Source: Streptomyces longhuiensis (GTDB taxonomy: Bacteria > Actinomycetota > Actinomycetes > Streptomycetales > Streptomycetaceae). From it: a stretch of 64,000 nucleotides of DNA. Position 1 is the stretch's first letter. Every line of letters begins with the position of its first letter. Below the pieces are notes generated by a model. The model ran no database searches. It was given only the letters and a program-made list of their open reading frames with translations, and was not told the DNA's origin. The translations under genes were made by a program, and so were the position numbers. Positions 17,136 through 25,107 of this stretch are shown here, one piece after another. Location: NCBI RefSeq assembly GCF_020616555.1, contig NZ_CP085173.1, forward strand, positions 7,270,001 to 7,334,000, in the 5' to 3' direction.

Positions 17136-17857
17136 CAGCCGTGGATCCCGCACTCGGTCTTGTTGCGTCCCGCCCAGCGGCCGGCCCGCGCGTCCTCGCC
17201 CTCGAGCAGGCGCCGGGTGCAGGGGGCGCAGCCCACAGACCCGTAGCCGTCCATGAGCAGGGGGTTGGTCAGCACGCCGTGCTCGGCGACGTACGCCTCG
17301 ACGTCGTCCTGCGTCCAGCGGGCGATCGGCGAGACCTTCACCTTGCGGCGCTTCTCGTCCCAGCCGACGACCGGGGTGTTCGCCCGCGTCGGGGACTCGT
17401 CGCGGCGCAGTCCCGTGGCCCACGCCGTGTACGAACTCAGGCCGTCCTCAAGGGGCTTGACCTTCCGCATGGCGCAGCACAGGTCGGGGTCGACGTCGTG
17501 CAGCTTCGGCCCGAACTCGGCGTCCTGCTCGGCGACGGTCTGCCGGGGCGTGAGCGTGATGACGTTCACGTCCATCACGGCCTCGACGGCGTCCCGGGTG
17601 CCGATGGTCTCCTCGAAGTGGTAGCCGGTGTCGAGGAAGACGACGTCCACGCCGGGCCTGGCGCGCGAGGCGAGATGGGCGACGACCGCGTCCTCCATGG
17701 AGGAGGTCACGCAGAAGCGCTTGCCGAACGTGTCGACCGCCCAGTCAAGGATCTCCAGGGCGGACGCGTCCTCCAGGTCGCGTCCGGCCCGCTCCGCGAG
17801 CTCCCGCAGGTCGGGCTCGGTCCGGTCGGCCGCCCCAGTGGCCTGAGTGGTCGTCAT
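17135..17857 (-). CDS. cysH: Phosphoadenylyl/adenylyl-sulfate reductase (CysH)
   Basis: 240 residues. The PP-loop-like core (TSSMEDAVVAHL, FLDTGYHF) is followed by Cys127-Cys128 and Cys210-x2-Cys213, the four ligands of a [4Fe-4S] cluster. The C-terminal KTECGIHG supplies catalytic Cys236. The cluster cysteines mark the APS-preferring assimilatory type, although some cluster enzymes use PAPS too. It yields sulfite for CysI. ATG 17857 follows GGAGGGGAA and overlaps the zinc-ribbon gene stop by four bases (ATGA). Confidence 0.92.
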   Translation of the reverse strand: MTTTQATGAADRTEPDLRELAERAGRDLEDASALEILDWAVDTFGKRFCVTSSMEDAVVAHLASRARPGVDVVFLDTGYHFEETIGTRDAVEAVMDVNVITLTPRQTVAEQDAEFGPKLHDVDPDLCCAMRKVKPLEDGLSSYTAWATGLRRDESPTRANTPVVGWDEKRRKVKVSPIARWTQDDVEAYVAEHGVLTNPLLMDGYGSVGCAPCTRRLLEGEDARAGRWAGRNKTECGIHG

Positions 17858-18033
17858 ATGTCTTCCCCTCCACCGTCGTTGCGCTGAACTCCCCGGGTCA
17901 GCAGACCGAGGAACTTCAACTGGAAGGCCCGATTGCACGCCGCGCATTCCCACGCACCGTGCCCGGTCTCGTTCGGACGCAGATCCTCGTCACCGCAGTA
18001 GGGGCAGTAGAAGGGGGCGGCCCGCTCGCTCAT
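17854..18033 (-). CDS. 59-residue zinc-ribbon protein of the cys operon
   Basis: A short gene between cysI and cysH. The product has CPYC (10-13) and CAAC (30-33), a two-knuckle zinc-ribbon or rubredoxin-like arrangement, with ETGHGAWEC between, and an FQLKFLGLL segment after. S. coelicolor has a small gene in the same position of its cys cluster (SCO6101, from memory). Its stop overlaps the cysH start (ATGA), so the two are translated together; it may serve CysH or CysI as a metal or electron partner, which is inference. Its Shine-Dalgarno is locked in a perfect hairpin. Confidence 0.85.
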   Translation of the reverse strand: MSERAAPFYCPYCGDEDLRPNETGHGAWECAACNRAFQLKFLGLLTRGVQRNDGGGEDI

Positions 18034-18037
18034 GACA

Positions 18038-18061
18038 GAGCCTCCCTCTGGTCGGAGGCTC
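18038..18061 (-). promoter_or_regulatory. Hairpin sequestering the Shine-Dalgarno of the zinc-ribbon gene
   Basis: On the mRNA strand GAGCCTCC and GGAGGCTC form a perfect 8-bp stem with an 8-base loop. The GGAGG of the 3' arm is the ribosome-binding site, 7 bases before the ATG at 18033. Translation of the zinc-ribbon protein and the coupled cysH would depend on opening this stem. A further inverted pair (GTCGAGAT 18091-18098, ATCTCGAC 18139-18146) sits in the same 145-base gap after cysI. Confidence 0.6.
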
Positions 18062-18178
18062 GGTCCGCCTCCGGGGCGCCTGTGGCCGGTGTCGAGATAC
18101 CGACCGTGCTCAACCCTTCGGGCCTCCGCGCGCTCGGCATCTCGACTCCGGCGCGCCCCTTCGGCTCACTCGCCGAGC

Positions 18179-19876
18179 TCACGACAGGGCCTCCTCGGAA
18201 GCGCGGGAAGTCCACGTCGCGAAGCGCTCGCCGTCCTCGCGCTCCGCCTGGAAGCGCTTGAGGACCCGCTCGACGTAGTCGGGGAGCTCGGCCGCGGTGA
18301 CCTTCAGGCCGCGGACCTTGCGGCCGAACCCGGCCTCCAGGCCGAGCGCGCCGCCCAGGTGCACCTGGTAGCCCTCGACCTGGTTGCCGTCCTGGTCGAG
18401 CATCAGCTGGCCCTTGAGGCCGATGTCCGCGACCTGGATGCGGGCGCAGGCGTTCGGGCAGCCGTTGATGTTGATCGTGAGGGGCTCGTCGAACTCGGGG
18501 ACGCGGCGCTCCAGTTCGTCGATCAGCGAGGCGCCGCGCGCCTTCGTCTCGACGATCGCGAGCTTGCAGAACTCGATGCCGGTGCAGGCCATCGTGCCGC
18601 GCCGGAAGGGGGACGCGTTGACCTTCAGGTCCAGCGCCTCCAGCGCGGTCACCAGCGACTCGACCTGGTCCTCGGCCACGTCGAGCACGATCATCTTCTG
18701 CTCGGCGGTGGTGCGCAGCCGGCCGGAGCCGTGGGCGCCCGCGATCTCGGCGATCTTGGTGAGGGTCGTGCCGTCCACACGGCCGACGCGGGGCGCGAAG
18801 CCGACGTAGAAGAGGCCGTCCTTCTGGGGGTGCACGCCGAGGTGGTCGCGCCAGGTGCCGGCGGGCTGCTCGGGCGCGGGGCCGTCGACCAGCTTGCGCT
18901 GCAGGTACTCGTCCTCCAGGACCTGGCGGAACTTCTCGGTGCCCCAGTCGGCGAGCAGGAACTTCAGACGGGCGCGGGTGCGCAGGCGGCGGTAGCCGTA
19001 GTCGCGGAAGATGCCGATGACGCCGCCGTACACGTCCGGCACTTCGTCGAGCGGCACCCAGGCGCCGAGGCGCTGGCCCAGCTTGGGGTTGGTGGACAGA
19101 CCGCCGCCGACCCAGAGGTCGAAGCCGGGGCCGTGCTCGGGGTGGTTCACGCCGACGAACGCGATGTCGTTGATCTCGTGCGCGACGTCGAGCTGCGGGG
19201 AGCCGGAGATCGCGGTCTTGAACTTGCGCGGCAGGTTCGAGAACTCGGGGTTGCCGATGAAGCGCCGCTGGATCTCGTCGATGGCGGGCGTGCCGTCGAT
19301 GATCTCGTCTGCGGCGACCCCGGCGACGGGCGAGCCGAGGATGACGCGGGGCGTGTCACCGCAGGCCTCGGTGGTGGAGAGCCCGACCGCTTCGAGGCGC
19401 CGCCAGATCTCCGGCACGTCCTCGATGCGGATCCAGTGGTACTGGATGTTCTGCCGGTCGGTGATGTCGGCGGTCCCGCGGGCGAACTCCTGCGAGATCT
19501 CGCCGATGACGCGCAGCTGCTCGGTGGTCAGCCGGCCGCCGTCGATGCGGACGCGGAGCATGAAGTACTCGTCGTCCAGCTCCTCCGGCTCCAGGATCGC
19601 GGTCTTGCCGCCGTCGATCCCGGGCTTGCGCTGGGTGTAGAGCCCCCACCAGCGCATGCGGCCCCGGAGGTCGTTGGGGTCGATGGAGTCGAAGCCGCGC
19701 TTCGAGTAGATCGTCTCAATGCGTGTCCGCACATTGAGACCGTCGTCGTCCTTCTTGAACTGCTCGTTGCCGTTGAGCGGAGTGAAGTGACCCACGGCCC
19801 ACTGGCCCTCGCCGCGGTGACGGCTCACCTTGCGGCGCGGCGCGGCGGTCGTGGGCTTTTCAGGGGTGGCAGCCAT
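18179..19876 (-). CDS. cysI: Siroheme-dependent sulfite (or nitrite) reductase
   Basis: 565 residues with the duplicated ferredoxin-type nitrite/sulfite reductase architecture. Substrate-binding segments include DRQNIQYHWIRIED and FGRK-type basics. Four cysteines, Cys431 and Cys437 (CTGIEFC) and Cys473 and Cys477 (NGCPNAC), bind the [4Fe-4S] cluster bridged to siroheme. It reduces sulfite to sulfide by six electrons, probably from ferredoxin, like M. tuberculosis NirA. Operon context with cysH and a chelatase favours sulfite over nitrite. The ATG at 19876 has GAAGGA upstream. It heads the operon behind a leader peptide. Confidence 0.92.
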   Translation of the reverse strand: MAATPEKPTTAAPRRKVSRHRGEGQWAVGHFTPLNGNEQFKKDDDGLNVRTRIETIYSKRGFDSIDPNDLRGRMRWWGLYTQRKPGIDGGKTAILEPEELDDEYFMLRVRIDGGRLTTEQLRVIGEISQEFARGTADITDRQNIQYHWIRIEDVPEIWRRLEAVGLSTTEACGDTPRVILGSPVAGVAADEIIDGTPAIDEIQRRFIGNPEFSNLPRKFKTAISGSPQLDVAHEINDIAFVGVNHPEHGPGFDLWVGGGLSTNPKLGQRLGAWVPLDEVPDVYGGVIGIFRDYGYRRLRTRARLKFLLADWGTEKFRQVLEDEYLQRKLVDGPAPEQPAGTWRDHLGVHPQKDGLFYVGFAPRVGRVDGTTLTKIAEIAGAHGSGRLRTTAEQKMIVLDVAEDQVESLVTALEALDLKVNASPFRRGTMACTGIEFCKLAIVETKARGASLIDELERRVPEFDEPLTININGCPNACARIQVADIGLKGQLMLDQDGNQVEGYQVHLGGALGLEAGFGRKVRGLKVTAAELPDYVERVLKRFQAEREDGERFATWTSRASEEALS

Positions 19877-19994
19877 GGGTGTACGTCCTTCGGGCGGGCG
19901 GAGGCTCTGACAGCTTTGACCGGCACACTTCGCGCGAGGGCGCGGCGGTGCGCAGGGTGCTGTGCGGGGAGAAAGTGCGGCGGTGCTGGTGGAG

Positions 19995-20078
19995 TCAGCT
20001 CACCGGACACATGGCGCTGGACATGCGGCAGAGATCGACGTGCCGCCGACTCACCAAGGCAATTCCAGCTCGATCCAT
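19995..20078 (-). CDS. 27-residue cysteine-containing leader peptide upstream of cysI
   Basis: A 28-codon frame starting with ATG at 20078. The peptide contains VSRRHVDL (residues 9-16), the hallmark of the short putative leader peptides found before sulfur genes in Streptomyces and other actinobacteria, followed by Cys17 and Cys24. Ribosome stalling at the Cys codons under cysteine shortage would change folding of the 118 bases before cysI, an attenuation-type control. No Shine-Dalgarno is visible, so it may start at or near the 5' end of the mRNA. Confidence 0.82.
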   Translation of the reverse strand: MDRAGIALVSRRHVDLCRMSSAMCPVS

Positions 20079-20109
20079 GACGGAAGCGTGTCATGGGACT
20101 TTCGGCCCA

Positions 20110-20158
20110 GTCCACCACTGTCCACAAGATGGACAAGACTGTCTCGCATCGTGGACAG
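20110..20158. promoter_or_regulatory. Candidate sulfur-regulator operator with repeated TGTCCA/TGGACA sites
   Basis: TGTCCA-N5-TGGACA (20119-20135) is a perfect inverted repeat 41 bases upstream of the leader-peptide ATG. Additional GTCCAC (20110) and TGGACA (20152) copies flank it, and CTGTC/GACAG pair around 20139-20157. Clustered half-sites in front of the sulfur operon suggest binding of a repressor or activator; the protein is unknown and not in the window. Confidence 0.5.
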
Positions 20159-20218
20159 GTGTGTCGCGGGTCACTGGAGCGGACGGGAATGGACCGGAGA
20201 GAAGGGAGGGTATGGGAA

Positions 20219-20246
20219 GGGGCGCCGCGGTGTCCCGCGGCGCCCC
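20219..20246 (-). terminator. Terminator hairpin after the acetyltransferase gene
   Basis: GGGGCGCCGCGG (20219-20230) and CCGCGGCGCCCC (20235-20246) form a perfect 12-bp stem with a 4-base loop, 31 bases after the GNAT stop on the minus strand. It separates that gene from the downstream cys operon. Confidence 0.8.
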
Positions 20247-20277
20247 TCAGGTTCTTGTCCCTGCTTTTATGCCCCGG

Positions 20278-20844
20278 CTACGCCCCGGGCCACGGCCCCG
20301 GCGTGGCCACCTCGGGCTCCTCCTCGACCTTCGTGTCGAAGAGGCGGAACCCGCGCCGCTCGTAGTTGGCCATCGCATGCTCACCGTCCTTGCTGCACGT
20401 GTGCAGCCAGACCCGCTTCGTCGGCGTGCGGTCCGGCCACCGCTCGGCCAGGTCCCAGGCGCGGGCCACTCCGTAAGAGAGGAGGTGGCCGCCGATGCGG
20501 CGGCCCCGGAAGGCGGGGATCAGGCCGAAGTAGACGATCTCGACGACGCCGTCGTCCTGCGCCTCCAGCTCGACGTAACCGGCCGGAGTCCCCTTCTCGT
20601 ACGCCACCCATGTCTCGGTGCCCGGACGTCCCAGGACTTCCTGCCAGCGCGCGTATGTCCAGCTCAGCCGGTCGGTCCAGAGGATGTCGCCCCCGACGGA
20701 GGCGTACAGGAAGCGGCTGAACTCCGGCGAGGGCACCTCGGCGCGGACGACGCGGAGGTCGCCGCCCTCGGGTGCGGCGGCCGGCCGGAGGTCGGAGGGA
20801 GCGGTCTGCTCCAGGGACCAGGTGGTCACAGCGATGTTGCTCAT
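20278..20844 (-). CDS. GNAT family N-acetyltransferase
   Basis: 188 residues. The acetyl-CoA site RGRRIGGHLL (motif A, Q/RxxGxG/A type) follows the strand VEIVYFGLIPAF, and the C-terminus carries ANYERRGFRLF, the usual GNAT motif B. Substrate unknown; the related streptomycete proteins are annotated only as acetyltransferases. I chose the ATG at 20844 as the first that leaves a family-like N-terminus. It is expressed alone, divergent from the metalloprotease gene. Confidence 0.83.
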   Translation of the reverse strand: MSNIAVTTWSLEQTAPSDLRPAAAPEGGDLRVVRAEVPSPEFSRFLYASVGGDILWTDRLSWTYARWQEVLGRPGTETWVAYEKGTPAGYVELEAQDDGVVEIVYFGLIPAFRGRRIGGHLLSYGVARAWDLAERWPDRTPTKRVWLHTCSKDGEHAMANYERRGFRLFDTKVEEEPEVATPGPWPGA

Positions 20845-20951
20845 ACGCGTCAGGCAATCACGGGCTCCGCACCCTGGCCAAAGCCGTCCGCGATACGGGA
20901 AGATCCGCCCGCGCCATGCCACCCCCCGCACGACGCACCTGGAGGATGTTC

Positions 20952-22010
20952 ATGCCCCGCAGGACAACGCGCCGCACACCCCGCGGTCTCCTCGCCACGG
21001 CCATCACCACCGTGGCCCTCGCGACCCTCGCCGCCCCGGCCTCCGCCACGACCGCTCCGCAGGCCGCCGTCGGCCCACAGGGCCGGATCTTCATGGTCAA
21101 CCCCGTCCAGTCGTCCGGCGACCAGACCCTCACCGACACCAAGGACTCGCCGACCGCGGTGCCCGCCTCCGCCTACACCCTCGCCGCGCTGAGGAACCTC
21201 GACGCGAGCGGCGGCCTCTCGGGCAAGTGGGTCACCGTGAGATCGAACACCGGCGGCGCCGCCTCGGTCGCCGACGCCGGCACGTACGACCGTCAGGACG
21301 ACCAGTTCGAGCAGGTCATGGCCTACTTCTGGGTCAACGAGGCACAGGAGTACCTGCAGAGCCTCGGCTTCGGCAGCGAGCTGCCCGGCGCCAACGACCG
21401 CGCGCAGCCGGTCCGCATCGACCAGTGGGGCGCCGATAACTCCTTCTTCACCGACAAGAAGGCCGAGATCCGCTTCGGCAAGGGCGGCGTCGACGACGCC
21501 GAGGACGCCGAGGTCGTCGTCCACGAGTACGGGCACGCCGTGCACAACGCGCAGGTCCCCGGGTTCGGCACCTCCGAGGAGGCCGGGTCCATCGGCGAGG
21601 CGTGGGGCGACTACCTCGCGGCCTCCGTCGGCGCCTACGCGGACGCCAAGTACGGCTGGCCGCACAAGACCGACCTCGCCTGTATCGCGGACTGGGACTC
21701 CGTCTCGTACACGGCCACCGCGCCGCACTGCCTGCGCCGCCTCGACACCGGCAAGACGTACGCCGACAAGGTGGGAGAGGTGCACGCGGACGGTGAGATC
21801 TGGTCCCAGGCGCTCTTCGACATCAGGGGTGCGCTCGGCGCGCGGACGGCGGACCGTGTCATCGTCAACGCGCAGTTCGGCTTCGCGCCCGACACCAGCT
21901 TCAAGGACGCGGCGCTGACGACGGTCGCGACGGCGCAGAAGATGTACGGCAAGAGCGCGGCGGACGCCGTGCGTGAGGCGTTCCAGGCCCGCGGCATCCC
22001 CGGGGTGTGA
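20952..22010 (+). CDS. Secreted M36/M4-like zinc metalloprotease
   Basis: 352 residues with a Sec signal peptide (RRTTRRTPR, hydrophobic 12-29, cleavage after ASA about 32). The gluzincin site is HEYGH (His191, Glu192, His195), with the third zinc ligand Glu216 in SIGEAWGDYLA; the pattern is closest to fungalysin-type (M36) peptidases. It lacks a long propeptide or C-terminal domains. GGAGG ends 6 bases before ATG 20952; an alternative ATG at 20946 is too near that site. It should act outside the cell on proteins, alongside the other secreted enzymes nearby. Confidence 0.78.
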   Translation: MPRRTTRRTPRGLLATAITTVALATLAAPASATTAPQAAVGPQGRIFMVNPVQSSGDQTLTDTKDSPTAVPASAYTLAALRNLDASGGLSGKWVTVRSNTGGAASVADAGTYDRQDDQFEQVMAYFWVNEAQEYLQSLGFGSELPGANDRAQPVRIDQWGADNSFFTDKKAEIRFGKGGVDDAEDAEVVVHEYGHAVHNAQVPGFGTSEEAGSIGEAWGDYLAASVGAYADAKYGWPHKTDLACIADWDSVSYTATAPHCLRRLDTGKTYADKVGEVHADGEIWSQALFDIRGALGARTADRVIVNAQFGFAPDTSFKDAALTTVATAQKMYGKSAADAVREAFQARGIPGV

Positions 22011-22206
22011 GCCGGCGCGGGGCGGCGGCCGGGCATCCGCCGCCCCGCGCGCACGCGAAAGAAGAGACCAGGGGCACCGGCCGGCGGCGGATGTCCAGGA
22101 ACCCCCTCCGTAAGTCCATGGAGTCGGGCGCGGCCGGGCGGCACGCTCTGAGCCACCCGCGAGGGCTTTGTCCCTCCGGCACCCGCCACCACTCACGGAG
22201 GTCCTC

Positions 22207-23763
22207 ATGAGACGCAGCGTCGGTACCGCGCTCGTCGCCTTCTGCGCCGCCGCGACAGCCGGCGTCACGGCCCTGGCCACCGCACCCGCCGCCACGGCCG
22301 CCGCCCCGCACAGAGCCCGCGCCCACTACGTCGACTGCCGGTCCGGCACCGGCCCGGAACGCGGCACCCGGACTGCGCCGTGGCGCACGCTCGCCGCCGT
22401 CAACGCCCAGCGTCTCGGCCCCGGCGACCAGGTACTTCTCAAGCGCGGCACCCGCTGCACGGGCACCCTCGCCCCGAACGGCGCGGGCGCCCCCGGCAGG
22501 CCCGTCCGCATCGCTCCGTACGGCAGCGGGGCGAAGCCGGTGATCGACGGCGCGGGCGCCCCCGACACCGTCCTCCTGCGCAACACGCAGTGGATCGAGG
22601 TCTCCGACCTGGAGATCACCAACGCGGCGAACCCGGGCACCAAGCGACGCGGCGTGCGCGTCGTCCTCAGCGACTACGGCACCGGCAGGCACTACCGCCT
22701 CACCGGCCTCGACATCCATGACATCCGCGGCGACGACACCAAGGACAACGACGGCTCCGCGGGCATCCTCTTCTCCGTCACCGGGTCGGCGAAGGAGACG
22801 CGCTACGACGACGTACGCGTCGAGAACAACACCCTCAGGACGGTCGACCGCGAGGGCATCTTCTTCGCCTCCAGCTGGAACCAGCGGCCCGCGATCAGCG
22901 GCTACGACCCGAACGGCCCGCACTGGGTCCCGTCCACCGGCGTCGTCGTGCGCGGCAACACCCTCGACGACCTCGGAGGTGACGGCATCGTCATGACCGC
23001 CACCAAGAACGCCCTGGTCGAGCGCAACACCCTGCACGGCTTCCAGCGGCGCTCGGCCGGATACAACGCGGGCATGTGGCCGTGGAACGCGGACGGCACC
23101 GTCTTCCAGTACAACGAGACGTCCGGCGGCGAGACGACCCGCGACGGCATGGCGTACGACGTCGACGAGGGCTCCTTCGGGACCGTCTTCCAGTACAACT
23201 ACAGCCACGACAACGCGGGCGGCTTCTTCCTCGTCTGCAGCGCCGACGGAACCCTCGGCGACGCCGTGATCCGCTTCAACATCAGCCAGAACGACCATTT
23301 CAGAGGCATCGAGACCTGTCGCGGATCGTTCTCCGGGGTCCGCTTCCTGCACAACACCGTCTACGTCGGTGACGGCGTCAGCCAGACCGTCGTCAACGAG
23401 AACACCACCAGCCGGCACGAGATCGCCTTCGACGACAACATCGTGGTGAAGGAGGGCGCCGGTACGGCGACCTTCGCTCTGCGTTCCGGCGGCGTCACCG
23501 CGTCCCACAACGTCCTGTACGGGATCGGGGCGACGCCCTCCGACCCCGGCGGCACCACCGCCGACCCGCTGCTCACCCGTCCCGGCACCGCCACGGGCTA
23601 CGGGGATGCCGGGGCCGCCTACGCCCTGCGTGCCGGATCGCCCGCACTCGGCGCGGGGGCGCCGCTCGCCGACGCGGGCACCCGCGACTTCGCGGGCAAC
23701 CCGGTGGTGCCGGGAGCGGCGCCCAACATCGGCGCGTGGAACGGGAGTTCGTCCGGCCGGTGA
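22207..23763 (+). CDS. Secreted right-handed parallel beta-helix protein (polysaccharide lyase-like)
   Basis: 518 residues. A Sec signal peptide (about 1-35) precedes HYVDCRSGTG, GTRTAPWRTLAAVN and RLGPGDQVLLKRGT, the usual start of pectate-lyase-like beta-helices. Repeated short strands with N-rich turns follow (VENNTLRTV, RGNTLDDLGGDGI, ERNTLHGF, QYNETSGG, FNISQNDH). Such proteins bind or cleave acidic polysaccharides or glycans. No single catalytic residue can be fixed by eye, so the activity is open. ATG 22207 has CGGAGG before it. It opens a region of secreted carbohydrate-related genes. Confidence 0.75.
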   Translation: MRRSVGTALVAFCAAATAGVTALATAPAATAAAPHRARAHYVDCRSGTGPERGTRTAPWRTLAAVNAQRLGPGDQVLLKRGTRCTGTLAPNGAGAPGRPVRIAPYGSGAKPVIDGAGAPDTVLLRNTQWIEVSDLEITNAANPGTKRRGVRVVLSDYGTGRHYRLTGLDIHDIRGDDTKDNDGSAGILFSVTGSAKETRYDDVRVENNTLRTVDREGIFFASSWNQRPAISGYDPNGPHWVPSTGVVVRGNTLDDLGGDGIVMTATKNALVERNTLHGFQRRSAGYNAGMWPWNADGTVFQYNETSGGETTRDGMAYDVDEGSFGTVFQYNYSHDNAGGFFLVCSADGTLGDAVIRFNISQNDHFRGIETCRGSFSGVRFLHNTVYVGDGVSQTVVNENTTSRHEIAFDDNIVVKEGAGTATFALRSGGVTASHNVLYGIGATPSDPGGTTADPLLTRPGTATGYGDAGAAYALRAGSPALGAGAPLADAGTRDFAGNPVVPGAAPNIGAWNGSSSGR

Positions 23764-23799
23764 CGGTCGGCGGGGCGCCCTGATCCTGGTCGGGGCGCC

Positions 23800-24996
23800 C
23801 TACGGGGCGCTGACCGGCACCGGCGCGTGCCAGCCCTGCGTGTCCGGTCCGGCCGGCGCGAGCTTCACGCCGGAGCCGGCGCGGGCGAGGTAGCGCCCGG
23901 TCGCCTGGTTCACGAGGGTCTTCTTGCCCAGGTTGTACGTCCACAGCTTGGCCGGGTCGGTGACCTTGCCGCCGATCGCGATGTCGCCCGCGCAGTCGGT
24001 GATGCGCACGCTCTTCTTGTCGCTCGCGGTCAGGCAGTAGTTCGACGGCAGCCGGACGGTGCCGTCGGCCGCGAGGACCCAGGACTGCTCGAAGGCGCCG
24101 GGGCCGTTGTCCTTGCACGCGGCGAGCGTGAGCTTGGCGCCGTCCTCGGCGGCGCCGCTCGGGGCGAGGCACTTGTCGCCGGGTGCGGAGATCTCGGCGC
24201 GCTTCGAATTGCCCAGCGCCAGACGCTGGTCGGTGCTTCCGTCGGGACGCGCGTCCACGGCGGCGGCGCACGGCGGGTTGCTCTTCGTCTTGGTCACCGA
24301 GCTGACGGCCGCGCCGGCGCCGACGGCGGTGCCGGTGGGCAGGCCGAAGTGGGCGTCCGAGTACGGCTGGTCGTAACAGGTGGCCCGCGGGTCGTTCCAC
24401 TCGAAGTACTCGACCCAGTCGATCAGGCCCGTGGACTTGATGGCGGTGGCCGGCGTCTGCACGCTGCCGAGCTTGAACGACTCGCCCGTGGTCTTGTCGT
24501 GGATGGTGGCGCCGAACCAGCCGTCGCCCTCGTAGGCGACCGTGGAGGTGTAGGTGTGCCCCTCCTCCCAGTCGTGGTTCATGCGACAGCTGGAGCCCTC
24601 GCCCTCGCCACCGAACTGCAGGCAGTAGCTGCCCTCCGAGCCGGGCTTGCGCTCGAAGCTGTCCCACACCGAGAACAGGAACGTCGGCTTGTCGCCGCCG
24701 TTGCGCTGCATCCCGATGTAGGCGCCGTTGCCGACGTTGAAGCCGAACTGGTGGCTCCAGAAGGTGTTCGCGTTGTAGCCGGGGTCCTTCTCGACCGTCG
24801 TGGACCAGGTGACCTCGCTGAGCCCGTCGGCCGCCGACGGGAACGAGTAATAGGTGTACGTCCCCGGGGTGGTGCCGATGGTGTCGTCCGCGTTCGCCGC
24901 GGGGGCGGAGGCCAGGCCGGCTCCGGCGGCGAGGCCGAGCGCTGCGAGGAGCGGCACGGACCGCCGCTTGAGGGAACGGGTGAAGCGTCCAGTCAT
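23800..24996 (-). CDS. Secreted DUF3472-like protein with ricin-type lectin domain
   Basis: 398 residues. A Sec signal (RRSVPLLAALGLAAGAG, cleavage after ANA about 35) is followed by an N-terminal domain (about 40-230) with GTYTYYSFPS, WSTTVEKDPGY and TFWSHQFGF. It matches DUF3472 by pattern, a beta-sandwich thought to bind or act on glycans. The C-terminal third (about 265-398) is a beta-trefoil with CLAPSGAAEDGAKLTLAAC and a QSWVLAADGTVR QxW-type motif (ricin B lectin). It is a paralogue of the protein encoded at 31963-33090. Function unproven; likely a secreted glycan-binding protein or glycosidase. Confidence 0.75.
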   Translation of the reverse strand: MTGRFTRSLKRRSVPLLAALGLAAGAGLASAPAANADDTIGTTPGTYTYYSFPSAADGLSEVTWSTTVEKDPGYNANTFWSHQFGFNVGNGAYIGMQRNGGDKPTFLFSVWDSFERKPGSEGSYCLQFGGEGEGSSCRMNHDWEEGHTYTSTVAYEGDGWFGATIHDKTTGESFKLGSVQTPATAIKSTGLIDWVEYFEWNDPRATCYDQPYSDAHFGLPTGTAVGAGAAVSSVTKTKSNPPCAAAVDARPDGSTDQRLALGNSKRAEISAPGDKCLAPSGAAEDGAKLTLAACKDNGPGAFEQSWVLAADGTVRLPSNYCLTASDKKSVRITDCAGDIAIGGKVTDPAKLWTYNLGKKTLVNQATGRYLARAGSGVKLAPAGPDTQGWHAPVPVSAP

Positions 24997-25107
24997 CGAA
25001 AACCCTGCCTGTGATGGAGGTGGATGCGTGAGAGGCGGATGCGTGAAGGGAGTGCGGCGGGCCGCACTGCGCGACATCGTGCGCGAAGGTGATTGAAAGC
25101 GTGCGAC

